A stretch of 64,000 nt of DNA from Candidatus Saccharimonadota bacterium (GCA_905371715.1 CAJPLV010000003.1:1-64000); one strand, 5' to 3'. Shown: positions 44,015 to 54,345, counted from the first letter of the stretch. Translations and numbers: made by a program. Notes: generated by a model from the letters alone, not told the origin.

Positions 44015-47000
44015 CTATGACTCCGAATCAACGTCCGGCGTGATGTTGCTTGCTTCAGCTTCAACATCTTCCGCGTATTCATCCGCCGGCGAATCGTCTT
44101 CGTCCTCATTGAGCGCAATCGCACCCGTACCGACAGGAATCTTGCGGCCGATGATAACGTTTTCTTTCAAACCGTGCAAGCGATCGGCGCGGCCAGAGGT
44201 GGCAGCACTGATAAGCACGCGCGTCGTATCCTGGAACGATGCCGCCGACAGCCACGAATCGCTCCAGATGCTCACCTTGGTGATGCCGAGCAGCAACTGC
44301 GTGTATTGTGCCGGCTCTTTACCTGCGGCGACCAATTCCTTGTTCGCGCGCACGACACGAGCTTTGCTGACGATGTCGCCCATCACAAACTCGCTGTTGC
44401 CCGGATCCTCAATTTGTACGCGGCTGAACATCTGGCGCACAATGATCTCCAGATGTTTATCAGCAACGTCCTGACCTTGTGCGGCGTAAATACGCAGCAC
44501 TTCGTTGATGATGTAACGCTGCGTCGCTTCCGTGCCTTTCAGGCGCATCAAATCATGCAGATTGAGTGAACCGATCGTTAGCCGATCGCCCGGCTCAACA
44601 CAATCACCCGCTGAAACGACCAGCTGCGCTGTGCCCGGAATCTCATATTTCACTGGCGATACTGCCGTGGACGCGATCACAATCGTGCCCTCTGCCGTCT
44701 CGACAACGCCATCAAACGGCGCAATCAACGGCTTTGCGCCCTCGGTCGCTTCAGCAAGCACATCGCCCACTTTCACTTCCGAACCGTCCTGCAACAGCGG
44801 CGTACGACCCTCAAGCGGCAATCGTTCAACGCGGCCTGTTTCCGGCGTCACTTGCACGATGTACTTATGTCCGTCTTCCCAAACATCAACCGTACCGGCA
44901 ATCTCGGTGATGTACGCTTGTCCTTTTGGATTGCGCGCTTCAAACAATTCTTCAACACGCGGCAAACCTTGCGTAATGTCGCTTCCTGCCACGCCAGAGT
45001 TATGGAAAGTACGGAGCGTCAGCTGCGTGCCCGGCTCGCCGACCGACTGCGCGGCAATCACGCCGACCGGCTCGGCAGGATCAACCAGGCAGTTCGTCGA
45101 CATATCAATGCCGTAGCTGCGGCGTGGCACGCCCTCTAGGTTATTCGTTGACAGAATCGACTGAATCTTCATCTCGGTAATCGCTTCGTCGGCGTCAATT
45201 GCATTTGCAACTTCGCGCGTGATCAGCTCGTTCTCGCCGATATGCCCCGGCACTGCGTCGCGCGTATAGCGTCCGTACAATCGGTTGCCGAAATCAATCA
45301 TCGTCTCTTCGGTCTCTGAACGGTAGATCGTATAACCTTCGTCGTCGCCCGCTTCATCCTCTACCGTAAATACGTCTTGCGACACATCGACTAAGCGCCG
45401 CGTCAAATATCCAGAGTCTGCCGTCTTGAGCGCCGTGTCAATCAAGCCCTTGCGCGAACCGCGCGTCGCCACGAACGATTCCAGGCTCGACAGACCGTGC
45501 GTATAGTACGAACGAATCGGCAGCTCAATTTCGCGGTTAGCGGCGTCCACCTGGATACCGATCATCGCACTGGCAAGCTTTACGTTTGAAATGTCACCAC
45601 GCGCGCCCGAGTTGACCATCACGGAAATACTCGTATCCATACTGCCGAGCTTTTCTTTTAGCAGCTTCGTCACGCTATTATCAACTGTACGCCACGCGCC
45701 AACTGTTAGGTTATAGCGCTCCGACTCAGTGATCAACCCCTGATCGTACTGATCAGCAATCACTGCCGCGCGCTTGTCTCCATCGGCAATGAAGCTTTCC
45801 GTCTCGCTGAAATGCACATAGTCGTCCTTACCAGTTGATACTGCCGCCACCGTCGCAAATCGGAATGCTAAACCTTTCATACGGTCTGCCGTTTTAGCAG
45901 TCTCTTCAGCGCCGTATTTGTCGAAGATTTGCGCCAGCACGCGCTTCAGCTCTTTCTTCGTTTGCACGTTATTGTTATACGGAAAATCGTCCGGCAAAAT
46001 CTCGTTAAAGAACACGCGCCCGAGCGTCGTATTGCGGATTTCGCCCTTAGCACGAATGCGGATCGGACTCTGTAGATGTAGTTTACCCATATCATACGCC
46101 AACTCGGCATCACGGCTGTCAGCAAACACCGCGACTGTATCAGTTTGCACGCTTGGCTTTTCATACGTCAAGTAGTAATTACCAAGCACGATATCCTGTC
46201 CGATGTTTAATACCGGGCTGCCGTCTGCTGGTTTCAACAAGTTGTTAACCGCGCTCATCAGCTCGCGCGCTTCAGCTTGCGCCTCTTTGCTAAGCGGCAA
46301 GTGCACCGCCATCTGGTCGCCATCGTAATCGGCGTTAAAACCGCTTGCTACGAGCGGGTGCAACTGAATTGCTTTCCCTTCAACCAATTTTGGCTGAAAT
46401 GCCTGAATGCTCAAACGGTGCAGCGACGGCGCACGATTTAGAAGAACATATTTGCCCTCAATTACAGCATCAAGCGCATCCCACACGACCGCCTCGCCTG
46501 CGTCAATCAAGCGCGTCGCTGAACGAATATTGTGCGCATATTCGCGTTCAATCAGCCAACTAATAACAAATGGCTTAAATAGCTCAATCGCCATTTGCTT
46601 CGGCAGACCGCACTGATTGATTTTCAGTTTTGGACCAACCACGATCACTGAACGACCCGAATAGTCTACGCGCTTACCAAGCAAATTCTGGCGAAAACGC
46701 CCTTGCTTGCCCTTTAACATATCACTCAAACTCTTCAGGCGACGGCGATTGCCTGCGGCGTTTACAGCGCGTCCGCCGCGCGCCGCTGAGTTATCAATGA
46801 GACTATCAACTGCTTCTTGTAGCATGCGCATCTCATTGCGACGAATTACTTCCGGCGCGTTCAGGTCAATCAATTTCTTCAAGCGATTATTGCGGTTGAT
46901 AACGCGGCGATACAGATCGTTTAGATCGCTCGTTGCAAACCGCCCGCCCGCAAGCGAAACCATCGGACGCAAGTCTGGTGGAATAACTGGCAGCACCGTC

Positions 47001-47884
47001 AAGCACAAACTTGATGGCTTAATGCCTGCGGATTGCATACCTTCAAGCACCTTCAAGCGCTTCAGCAATTTCTTTTCGCGCTGGCCTTTTGCGCCATCTG
47101 CTTCTTCTTGCAATTTAGCAATCAATTCACTCAGGTTGATTTCATCAAGCAGCGCTTTCAACGCCGTGCCGCCCATACCGACTTCAATCAACTCCTCATA
47201 TTCTTCCGGCAAATTGCGGTAGTCGGTTTCGTTAATCAACGCGCGCCGTACTAAGCCCTCAAGCTGCGACTTCTTCACGTTGAACTGATCTTCCAAATCC
47301 TGCAGCTCGCGTGTTTGCTCTTCTGCCAATTGCTTGATATCCGCACCATCTACACCTGCTTCGCGCTCATAGCGAATTTTGATTGCAGCACGACCAGCTT
47401 CAGTCTCTGCCTCCAAGTCAGCCAGCATTTGATCACGCTTTTCTTCGTCGACCTTTAAAATCACATAGGTTGCAAAGTAAGCGATACGCTCTAAATTGCG
47501 CACCGTGATGCCGGTCAATAAGCTCATCGCACTCGGCGTACCGCGCATAAACCAAATATGCGCAACTGGTGCTGCCAGATTGATGTGGCCCATGCGTTCG
47601 CGGCGTACAATTGACTTCGTGACCAATTCACCGTTTTTATCAACCGCCGCTTCGCGCGAACGCACGCCTTTGAGTTTGCTGTCATGCGGATTGATGTCTT
47701 TAACTGGACCAAAAATCCGTTCACAGAACAGCCCGTCGCGTTCTGGTTTTTGTGTACGGTAATTAATCGTTTCCGGCTTCGTTACCTCGCCGTAGCTCCA
47801 CTTCAGAATATCTTCCGGGCTCGCCACCGCCAGGCGAACTGCGTCGAAATCAGCGATACCATGCGTGTTAACTGGATACGCCAT
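44015..47884 (-). CDS. rpoC: RNA polymerase beta' subunit lacking both zinc sites
   Basis: 1289 residues. Clamp, active site, trigger loop and C-terminal region are present. The catalytic motif reads NADYDGD (about 516-522), with Tyr where nearly all bacteria have Phe; the three Asp are kept. In the N-terminal zinc-ribbon region (after FGPVKD, about 58-100) all four Cys are gone, and in the second site (about 905-925, NNLEGVPRRSYG) the Cys cluster is also gone. Starts 1 nt after rpoB. Confidence 0.97.
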   Translation of the reverse strand: MAYPVNTHGIADFDAVRLAVASPEDILKWSYGEVTKPETINYRTQKPERDGLFCERIFGPVKDINPHDSKLKGVRSREAAVDKNGELVTKSIVRRERMGHINLAAPVAHIWFMRGTPSAMSLLTGITVRNLERIAYFATYVILKVDEEKRDQMLADLEAETEAGRAAIKIRYEREAGVDGADIKQLAEEQTRELQDLEDQFNVKKSQLEGLVRRALINETDYRNLPEEYEELIEVGMGGTALKALLDEINLSELIAKLQEEADGAKGQREKKLLKRLKVLEGMQSAGIKPSSLCLTVLPVIPPDLRPMVSLAGGRFATSDLNDLYRRVINRNNRLKKLIDLNAPEVIRRNEMRMLQEAVDSLIDNSAARGGRAVNAAGNRRRLKSLSDMLKGKQGRFRQNLLGKRVDYSGRSVIVVGPKLKINQCGLPKQMAIELFKPFVISWLIEREYAHNIRSATRLIDAGEAVVWDALDAVIEGKYVLLNRAPSLHRLSIQAFQPKLVEGKAIQLHPLVASGFNADYDGDQMAVHLPLSKEAQAEARELMSAVNNLLKPADGSPVLNIGQDIVLGNYYLTYEKPSVQTDTVAVFADSRDAELAYDMGKLHLQSPIRIRAKGEIRNTTLGRVFFNEILPDDFPYNNNVQTKKELKRVLAQIFDKYGAEETAKTADRMKGLAFRFATVAAVSTGKDDYVHFSETESFIADGDKRAAVIADQYDQGLITESERYNLTVGAWRTVDNSVTKLLKEKLGSMDTSISVMVNSGARGDISNVKLASAMIGIQVDAANREIELPIRSYYTHGLSSLESFVATRGSRKGLIDTALKTADSGYLTRRLVDVSQDVFTVEDEAGDDEGYTIYRSETEETMIDFGNRLYGRYTRDAVPGHIGENELITREVANAIDADEAITEMKIQSILSTNNLEGVPRRSYGIDMSTNCLVDPAEPVGVIAAQSVGEPGTQLTLRTFHNSGVAGSDITQGLPRVEELFEARNPKGQAYITEIAGTVDVWEDGHKYIVQVTPETGRVERLPLEGRTPLLQDGSEVKVGDVLAEATEGAKPLIAPFDGVVETAEGTIVIASTAVSPVKYEIPGTAQLVVSAGDCVEPGDRLTIGSLNLHDLMRLKGTEATQRYIINEVLRIYAAQGQDVADKHLEIIVRQMFSRVQIEDPGNSEFVMGDIVSKARVVRANKELVAAGKEPAQYTQLLLGITKVSIWSDSWLSAASFQDTTRVLISAATSGRADRLHGLKENVIIGRKIPVGTGAIALNEDEDDSPADEYAEDVEAEASNITPDVDSES

Positions 47885-47885
47885 C

Positions 47886-50800
47886 TTACGCCTCCTCCCT
47901 ATCTGCTTGCGTTGTTATTTCGTCGTACATTTCGTCTTCCTCTTCGCTTATATCCGAAATCTGACCTTCATCGTCAATAGCGCGCACGCTCATACCATCA
48001 TCGTCGCCGACATCACCGATTCCATCAGATTCATCAAGATAGGTTTCTGCCTCATCGTCATCATCGTCGCCGTCATTCGTAGTCGACGTAGCTTTACCGG
48101 TAGATCCGCTTGATTCAATCAAATGCTCAGCGTCGATATTTTCATTTTCGTCGACCAGATCAACGCGTAAACCTAAGCCTTGCAGCTCTTTCACCAACAC
48201 GTTGAATGATTCTGGCAATTTTGGACCGGTGATTACGTCATTTTTGATAATTGATTCATATGCTTTCGCGCGACCATACACATCGTCGGACTTAATCGTT
48301 AGCATTTCCTGCAACGTGGTTGCAGCGCCATACGCTTCAAGTGCCCACACCTCCATTTCACCAAAGCGCTGACCGCCATTTTGCGCCTTACCGCCAAGTG
48401 GCTGCTGTGTCACCATCGTGTACGGACCAGTGCTGCGCGCATGGATTTTGTCGCTAACCATGTGGTGCAATTTAATCATGTGCATAACGCCGACGGTTGT
48501 GCGCTCCTCAAACGCTTCACCGCTGCGACCATCAAAGAGCTGACTCTTGCCGTCTCTCGCTAACCCAGCTTTTTCAAGCTCGCGCTCAATCACGTCATTT
48601 GGCACTCCGTTAAACGGCGGAGTTGCAACTTTGTAGCCAAGCGCCCGCGCCGCCATACCCAGATGCGTTTCAAACAATTGCCCCAAGTTCATGCGGCTTG
48701 GCACGCCAAGCGGGTTTAGAACGACATCAACCGGCGTTCCGTCTGCCAAATACGGCATATCCTCAACCGGCAAAATGCGCGCCACTACGCCTTTGTTACC
48801 GTGGCGTCCTGCCATCTTGTCGCCGACGCTAATTTTGCGCAATTGCGCCACGAAGATCTGAATTTGCATCAATACGCCGGCTTTTAATTCGTGACCGTTT
48901 TCACGGCTGAAAATTTTTACGCTGACGACTTTGCCGCCGCCTGCATTATTCATGCGCTGCGATGTGTCGCGCACGTCTTTTGCCTTTTCGCCAAAAATCG
49001 CGCGCAGCAGCCGTTCTTCCGAACTAAGCTCCTGTTCACCTTTCGGCGTAATTTTCCCGACAAGCACATCGCCCGCTTTCACTTCCGAGCCGATTTGCAC
49101 GATACCATCTTCATCCAAATGGCGCAAACTGTCTTCGCTCACATTTGGAATATCGCGCGTCACGATTTCCGGGCCAAGCTTCGTTTCTCGTACTTCCACC
49201 GAATAGTCTTTAATATTTACGCTGGTAAGCGTGTCGTCCTCAACCAATCGGCGACTGATCACAATCGCGTCGTCCATATTGTAGCCGCCCCACGGCATGA
49301 ATGCTACCAATAAGTCTTTGCCCAGCGCCAATTCTCCCTCAGCGATCGACATGCCTTCAATGAGAATGTCGCCTTTTGCAACAGTTTCGCCGCGCGATAC
49401 GCGAACTTTTTGGTTAACGCAACGATCATCGTTGCTCTTCGCGAAGTGAATGAGATCATAGCGTTTTACTCCATCTTTGTATTGCACTTCAACGGCATCA
49501 CCATCGGCGCGAATCACCTCGCCGTCGGCTTCCGCGACGATCAATTGGCTAGAATCGCGCGCAACGTTTGCTTCAATTCCCGTTCCGACCGTTGGCGCTT
49601 GCGGCTGCAACAGCGGCACTGCTTGGCGCTGCATGTTTGAGCCAGTCAACGCACGGTCGACACGGTTCTTTTCGATGAACGGCACGAGGCTGGCTGTTGA
49701 TCCTAGAATCTGCTTGTGCGACGCGTCCATCAGCGTTACCTCACTTGCATCTACACGACTCGGCTGCAAGAATTTGCGCGCCGACACGCGCTCGTTCACG
49801 AAGTTGCCATTATCATCAAGCTTTGCGCCAGCGTCAGCAATTACCTCATTCACCTCCTGTGACGCGTCCAAGTAGACAATCTCATCTGTCACGCGGCCAT
49901 TCTCAACTTTGCGGTACGGTGTTTCGATGAATCCGTATTCGTTAATCCGCGCGTATGTAGCCAAATTCAATACTAGCCCAATGTTAGCACCCTCCGGCGT
50001 TTCCACGCTACAAATACGCCCGTAATGTGTCGGGTGGGCATCACGTACCTCAAATCCAGCGCGCTCGCGGCTGAGTCCGCCCGGCCCCATTGAGCTTAAT
50101 CGGCGCTTGTGGCTTAACTCCGAAATCGGGTTTACTTCGTCAAGCAGCTGACTCAATTGGCTGCTCGCAAAGAATTCGCGCACCGCCGCAACCACTGGGC
50201 GGGCGTTAATCAGCTGACTTGGCGTCACCGTTTCGATATCGCTCATACTCATGCGATCCATCGCATTGCGCTGCATGCGGAGCATACCTACGCGGAACTG
50301 ACGCGCTACCAACTCGCCGACAAGTTTAATGCGGCGGTTATCAAGCGCATCAATGTCATCACCCGGCTCCTGCGTGTTATTCATGCGAATTAGCTCGCGG
50401 ATAATCGCTACCAGATCATCGAGTCTCAGCACACGATTCTCTGCGGTATTTGGCACATCCAAATTCAATCGTTTATTCATCTTGTAGCGGCCGACGCGGC
50501 TGTAATCAAATCGCTTGAAATCAAAGAACATGCGCTCAATCATCTGGCGCGCGTTGTCAACCGTCGCTAAGTCGCCTGGGCGCAAGCGGCGATACACTTC
50601 AATTAGTGCCTCGTTCACGCCGTGCGCCGGATCTTTCTCTAGTGTCGCCTCAATATATTTCGTTTCACCGGTATCAATGTCGGCGAACAGTTCACGAATT
50701 TCCGACACCTTACTATAACCAAGTGCTCGCAAAAATGTCGTTACGGCAATTTTGCGCCGACGATCAATTTTTACGTAAATCGCACCGCTCGCACTTGTTT

Positions 50801-51317
50801 CAAATTCCAGCCACGCCCCACGGCCCGGGATTAATTTCGCGCTGTACAAATTTTTACCCGCACCTTTTTCCGGCGTATAGAACACGCCCGCTGAACGAAT
50901 CAGCTGGCTCACTACCACACGCTCCGTACCGTTGATAATAAACGTTGCGCGATCCGTCATCCACGGATAGTCGCCTAAGTAAATTTCCTGCTCTTTGACT
51001 TCACCCGTCACTTTATTTGTTAGTTCGGTGGTCACCAACAGCGGCGCATCAAACGTCAAATTATTTTCTTTGGCAAATTTTTCATCATTTTTTGGCGCTT
51101 CAAATTTATAATCCTTAAAACGCAGTTCCAATTTCTGTCCAGTATAGTCCTCAATTGGATTAATTTCTGCGAAAATCTCGCTCAGACCCGTCTCGACGAA
51201 ATCTTTCCACGATTCCTTTTGGTGGGTCAGGAGGTTTGGTACCGCCACCGCCGTGTCGTCATTCGTGAAAAACACGCGCTGTGCCGGAGTGTGATTTGCC
51301 GTGGTTGCTTTTGGCAT
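47886..51317 (-). CDS. rpoB: RNA polymerase beta subunit
   Basis: 1143 residues. Fork and rifampicin region (SQLSQLLDEVNPISELSHKR, then RRLSSMGPGGLSRERAGFEV), link SVETPEGANIGLV, and KMAGRHGNKGVVA are intact. C-terminal tail of about 90 residues is strongly acidic. GGGAG precedes the ATG. Upstream rplJ/rplL are not linked. Confidence 0.98.
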   Translation of the reverse strand: MPKATTANHTPAQRVFFTNDDTAVAVPNLLTHQKESWKDFVETGLSEIFAEINPIEDYTGQKLELRFKDYKFEAPKNDEKFAKENNLTFDAPLLVTTELTNKVTGEVKEQEIYLGDYPWMTDRATFIINGTERVVVSQLIRSAGVFYTPEKGAGKNLYSAKLIPGRGAWLEFETSASGAIYVKIDRRRKIAVTTFLRALGYSKVSEIRELFADIDTGETKYIEATLEKDPAHGVNEALIEVYRRLRPGDLATVDNARQMIERMFFDFKRFDYSRVGRYKMNKRLNLDVPNTAENRVLRLDDLVAIIRELIRMNNTQEPGDDIDALDNRRIKLVGELVARQFRVGMLRMQRNAMDRMSMSDIETVTPSQLINARPVVAAVREFFASSQLSQLLDEVNPISELSHKRRLSSMGPGGLSRERAGFEVRDAHPTHYGRICSVETPEGANIGLVLNLATYARINEYGFIETPYRKVENGRVTDEIVYLDASQEVNEVIADAGAKLDDNGNFVNERVSARKFLQPSRVDASEVTLMDASHKQILGSTASLVPFIEKNRVDRALTGSNMQRQAVPLLQPQAPTVGTGIEANVARDSSQLIVAEADGEVIRADGDAVEVQYKDGVKRYDLIHFAKSNDDRCVNQKVRVSRGETVAKGDILIEGMSIAEGELALGKDLLVAFMPWGGYNMDDAIVISRRLVEDDTLTSVNIKDYSVEVRETKLGPEIVTRDIPNVSEDSLRHLDEDGIVQIGSEVKAGDVLVGKITPKGEQELSSEERLLRAIFGEKAKDVRDTSQRMNNAGGGKVVSVKIFSRENGHELKAGVLMQIQIFVAQLRKISVGDKMAGRHGNKGVVARILPVEDMPYLADGTPVDVVLNPLGVPSRMNLGQLFETHLGMAARALGYKVATPPFNGVPNDVIERELEKAGLARDGKSQLFDGRSGEAFEERTTVGVMHMIKLHHMVSDKIHARSTGPYTMVTQQPLGGKAQNGGQRFGEMEVWALEAYGAATTLQEMLTIKSDDVYGRAKAYESIIKNDVITGPKLPESFNVLVKELQGLGLRVDLVDENENIDAEHLIESSGSTGKATSTTNDGDDDDDEAETYLDESDGIGDVGDDDGMSVRAIDDEGQISDISEEEDEMYDEITTQADREEA

Positions 51318-51501
51318 GCGTACTCCCGTTTTGGTTAAATTTGAACAATATCCGTGCTAATGACAAGAGGTGGGTTGGCTCTATCATTCCCGCACGAGTT
51401 GGCGCCGAAGCTTTACTAACCATGGATTACCGCATACTAAAACGCCACGCCACAGGCGCAGTACACTATCAACCCACGTTACACAATCTTCATTGCCTTT
51501 C

Positions 51502-51530
51502 ATTGTAAAGGGTTTAGGCGGCTATGTCAA
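51502..51530 (-). promoter_or_regulatory. Consensus promoter of rpoBC
   Basis: Minus strand TTGACA, 17-nt spacer, TACAAT. It implies a leader of about 178 nt (51318-51495) in which I see no ORF and no strong hairpin. Confidence 0.8.
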
Positions 51531-51587
51531 TGGGGTGCGTATGATTTTTTCAGAGATCCCAGGCAGTGCTAGCTTTCGTCGTAAAAC

Positions 51588-51636
51588 CAAAAGAAAGAGC
51601 CTCGTTCCCCACGCGGGTTGCGCAGGGAACGAGGCT
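51588..51636 (-). terminator. Terminator of the 127-codon membrane protein gene
   Basis: AGCCTCGTTCCC / GGGAACGAGGCT on the minus strand, then CTTTCTTTT. Confidence 0.85.
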
Positions 51637-51649
51637 GGATGGGAGCGAG

Positions 51650-52033
51650 TTAGCGGACAGCCGCTGCCTCAAGCTCCCGTTGTCTGGCATTACGAGCTTG
51701 GTGCTCGTAGCGGGCAACAATAACAAGACCGACAATTGCCAAAATATCGCCAATCGCCATGACACTCATGCCAATCGTATACAGTGCAGGGTGACCGCTC
51801 ACCTTACTCGTGATAACGACAGCAAGTCCTATGCAGTTTGTCGTGCTCATGAATAGTACTGTGCGCCAGTACCACCTACTTGCCCTAGCGCGAAGACTCT
51901 GGGACTCAAAGTAGATAACGAAAACTCTTCTGAACTTCATGGGGGCAAACAACTGCCACGCACTGTACACTGCGCACGCAAAAATGCTAATCAAGAGAAC
52001 TGCAGCGATGACAGACCAAACAACATCAGACAT
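51650..52033 (-). CDS. Small membrane protein, unknown
   Basis: 127 residues with three hydrophobic segments (about 5-28, 58-76, 85-107) and an Arg/Glu-rich tail. GGAGGAGAAA precedes the ATG. A minus-strand TTGCAA-17-TATTGT fits a promoter near 52070-52098. No family recognised. Confidence 0.65.
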   Translation of the reverse strand: MSDVVWSVIAAVLLISIFACAVYSAWQLFAPMKFRRVFVIYFESQSLRARASRWYWRTVLFMSTTNCIGLAVVITSKVSGHPALYTIGMSVMAIGDILAIVGLVIVARYEHQARNARQRELEAAAVR

Positions 52034-52105
52034 TTTCTCCTCCTATAACTAGAAATGTCTGTGTAGCTCTACAATATCACATCAATACAAAAATTGCAAC
52101 CACGC

Positions 52106-52705
52106 CTAGCGCCCGCGCCGGATCATTTCGTCTGCCAGCCCATACTTCACCGCTTCATCGGCACTCATCCAGTGGTCGCGCTCCATGTCGGCTTTGACTT
52201 TTTCGAGTTTTTGTCCGGTATTTTTCGCGATCACTTTCGCGAGCAATTCTTTCATACGCACCGATTCGCGCAGACTAATCTCCTGGTCGGTCACCATACC
52301 CTGCGTACCGCTAGACGGCTGGTGAATCATCACGCGCGCATTCGGCAGCACAAATCGCTTACCTTTAGCGCCGCTACTTAGCAAAAATGCGCCCATGCTC
52401 GCCTGCAGCCCGATACCAATCGTTTGGACGTCCGGCTTGATATATTGCATCGTATCGTAAATTGCTAGCCCATCATACACGCTGCCGCCTGGGCTATTGA
52501 TATATAGCTGAATATCTTTGTCGGGGTCTTCGTTTGCTAGGTGCAGCAGCTGCGCTACGATCGTATTCGCCGAACCTTCCGTCACTTCCTCGCCTAAAAA
52601 GATAATCCGATCCTCAAGCAACCGGGAATAAATATCGTACCCGCGTTCGCCATCACGCGTGCGCACGATTACATTTGGCACTAAATAACTTCGCATATCA
52701 CTCAT
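52106..52705 (-). CDS. clpP: ATP-dependent Clp protease proteolytic subunit
   Basis: 199 residues. Catalytic Ser in [14 protein letters not shown], His in [13 protein letters not shown], Asp in the [19 protein letters not shown] region. [16 protein letters not shown] is typical. The gene is predicted leaderless (TACAAT ends 6 nt before the ATG) and is under a CIRCE element, so it should be heat-inducible. Confidence 0.97.
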   Translation of the reverse strand: MSDMRSYLVPNVIVRTRDGERGYDIYSRLLEDRIIFLGEEVTEGSANTIVAQLLHLANEDPDKDIQLYINSPGGSVYDGLAIYDTMQYIKPDVQTIGIGLQASMGAFLLSSGAKGKRFVLPNARVMIHQPSSGTQGMVTDQEISLRESVRMKELLAKVIAKNTGQKLEKVKADMERDHWMSADEAVKYGLADEMIRRGR

Positions 52706-52711
52706 AGCCTC

Positions 52712-52740
52712 ATTGTACGCGGAATATTAGCACTCGTCAA
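52712..52740 (-). promoter_or_regulatory. Promoter of clpP
   Basis: Minus strand TTGACG (52735-52740), 17-nt spacer, TACAAT (52712-52717). The -35 box lies inside the CIRCE loop. Confidence 0.8.
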
Positions 52741-52753
52741 GGGAGAGTGCTAA
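52727..52753. promoter_or_regulatory. CIRCE operator (HrcA binding site)
   Basis: TTAGCACTC, 9-nt spacer, GAGTGCTAA, an exact match to the CIRCE consensus, with matching flanks (GGAATA / TATTCC). It overlaps the clpP -35, so HrcA binding should block initiation. HrcA itself is not in the window. Confidence 0.93.
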
Positions 52754-52793
52754 TTATTCCGACCATTCCTACTGCGCCCTGGCCGCCAAACTA

Positions 52794-54326
52794 CTACCTA
52801 TCGTGGTTATCAACGATTAGTTTATTACGCTCGGCAGTCTTTTCGCGATCCTTATTTAGCAGCATTTGCGCCTCATCGGTATCAAGCGCAAGAATCTTTG
52901 CATATACGCCGCTGTCATTCCTACCAGAAAGCACAAGTATATTTAGCTGCTCGTCGGCGTAAACAACATACTCGTCTCCGTTCTCTAGGTTGCTCATACC
53001 GAAACACGCGGTATTAATTTCGGCTGTTCTGCGGCCGTCTTTCGAGACGGCGTAAATACCAATTGAATCTGCCACAAACAGTCCTTCCGGTGTTGTATTG
53101 TCGCTTGCAATAAAACCATCCACGTTCGGCCCGATGAACAAGCTGTCGGCGTACGGTATCGCTTTACGTAATACGTGATTGCTTGGTAATTCTGCTGTCA
53201 GGCCAAACGTTTTGTCTTTTTCATACGAAAGGAAATGCACGCCGAGCCGTTTGGCAGCATCCGCCGTCTTGCGCCATGGCTGCAAAAAGTATATTTCCGG
53301 CGGCGAATAAATCGGGCGTTTAATATGCGAGTCTTTACGCAGCTCATCTTTCTCATTTATTGAATAAGTTGAGTCCAGATGACCCGATCCCATCACTGTG
53401 TGATATGACGCGTACTCATTTGTCTCAAGCGCACAGCCTTGCTTGAGCAGGTTCTGAATCGTATCAATCGCATACAATTGCACGAGACGCCCACTGCTTT
53501 TGTCTTCGACGCGAGCGTCAAGCATTCCCTCATGCTCCAGGCCTTCACCAATCTTCCTTGAACTAAGCAGATGGCCAATTTCATGCGCCGGTGCACAGCC
53601 GAACGGATCACCGTATGTTGATATATGAATTCTCGGATTACTCGGATCTTGGTAGGCGATGCCAATTGCTTTTTCGCTCAACTCAGAATAATGGCTATCG
53701 AAAATTACCATCGTAATAACCGACTTGCCATCATAGTCATCGCTCTCTATGATTTGCTCGCGCGTTTCTTTTACGTACCGCTTAAACTGATCGGTCGTGT
53801 ACATCGGCGCTTCGTCGCTATCGTCTTTGCGCGGGCGCGCACCTTCCGGCTCAACGACTTTTTCGATATGTTTAATGTCTATCTGGTACTGCCCGCCAAG
53901 CGTTTGTTCAATTTGGTCAACATTATCTTGCGCTGCGCTCTCTATATGCTCGCGTCCCCACCGGCGCCGACTGTCAGTGCCATTGCCATCGCAGCTATCA
54001 GGGTCAATTGCCGAACCGTAAATCGCAACGACTCCCAGCGTCATCTCTACGGAATCATTTGGACCAATCCGCTCAAAACGGTCGTATAAATACTCGACCG
54101 CACCCTCGCCAACAGCGCCTACTGCAAGCCCTGCTGTAACGCCAACTGCAAAGTCCCACAAAAACGATCGCCGTGAAATACTCGCAGGGGTTTGCTCGTC
54201 CGGCTCAATACAATCCGAATCATCAGAGAGATCCGGCGTCTCTGCAGAATCCGAAGCGCATGAGCACGCAAGCCCACCGTCCGCCCCGTCTGGACGAACA
54301 ATCGCCTCTTTACCGTGTTTATACAT
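52794..54326 (-). CDS. Putative exported HExxH metalloprotease with Tat-like motif
   Basis: 510 residues. After a 50-residue acidic lead with several Cys comes SRRSFLWDF (residues 51-59), a good twin-arginine motif, then a hydrophobic Gly/Ala stretch (about 59-75). The soluble domain carries HEIGH (about 248-252) in APAHEIGHLLSSRKIGEGLE, a zinc-protease active site; the third ligand is not clear. The C-terminal 150 residues look like a beta-rich repeat domain. It follows tig by 19 nt with only GAGG close to the ATG. Confidence 0.65.
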   Translation of the reverse strand: MYKHGKEAIVRPDGADGGLACSCASDSAETPDLSDDSDCIEPDEQTPASISRRSFLWDFAVGVTAGLAVGAVGEGAVEYLYDRFERIGPNDSVEMTLGVVAIYGSAIDPDSCDGNGTDSRRRWGREHIESAAQDNVDQIEQTLGGQYQIDIKHIEKVVEPEGARPRKDDSDEAPMYTTDQFKRYVKETREQIIESDDYDGKSVITMVIFDSHYSELSEKAIGIAYQDPSNPRIHISTYGDPFGCAPAHEIGHLLSSRKIGEGLEHEGMLDARVEDKSSGRLVQLYAIDTIQNLLKQGCALETNEYASYHTVMGSGHLDSTYSINEKDELRKDSHIKRPIYSPPEIYFLQPWRKTADAAKRLGVHFLSYEKDKTFGLTAELPSNHVLRKAIPYADSLFIGPNVDGFIASDNTTPEGLFVADSIGIYAVSKDGRRTAEINTACFGMSNLENGDEYVVYADEQLNILVLSGRNDSGVYAKILALDTDEAQMLLNKDREKTAERNKLIVDNHDR

Positions 54327-54345
54327 ATCCTCAGTCCGCTACGAG

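Noticed and set aside
44015-47884. Alternative genetic code (TGA as Gly, as in some other CPR groups)
   Set aside because: TGA ends several well-defined genes (for example the GT4, pseudouridine synthase and phospholipase-like genes) and is not found inside intact conserved ones.
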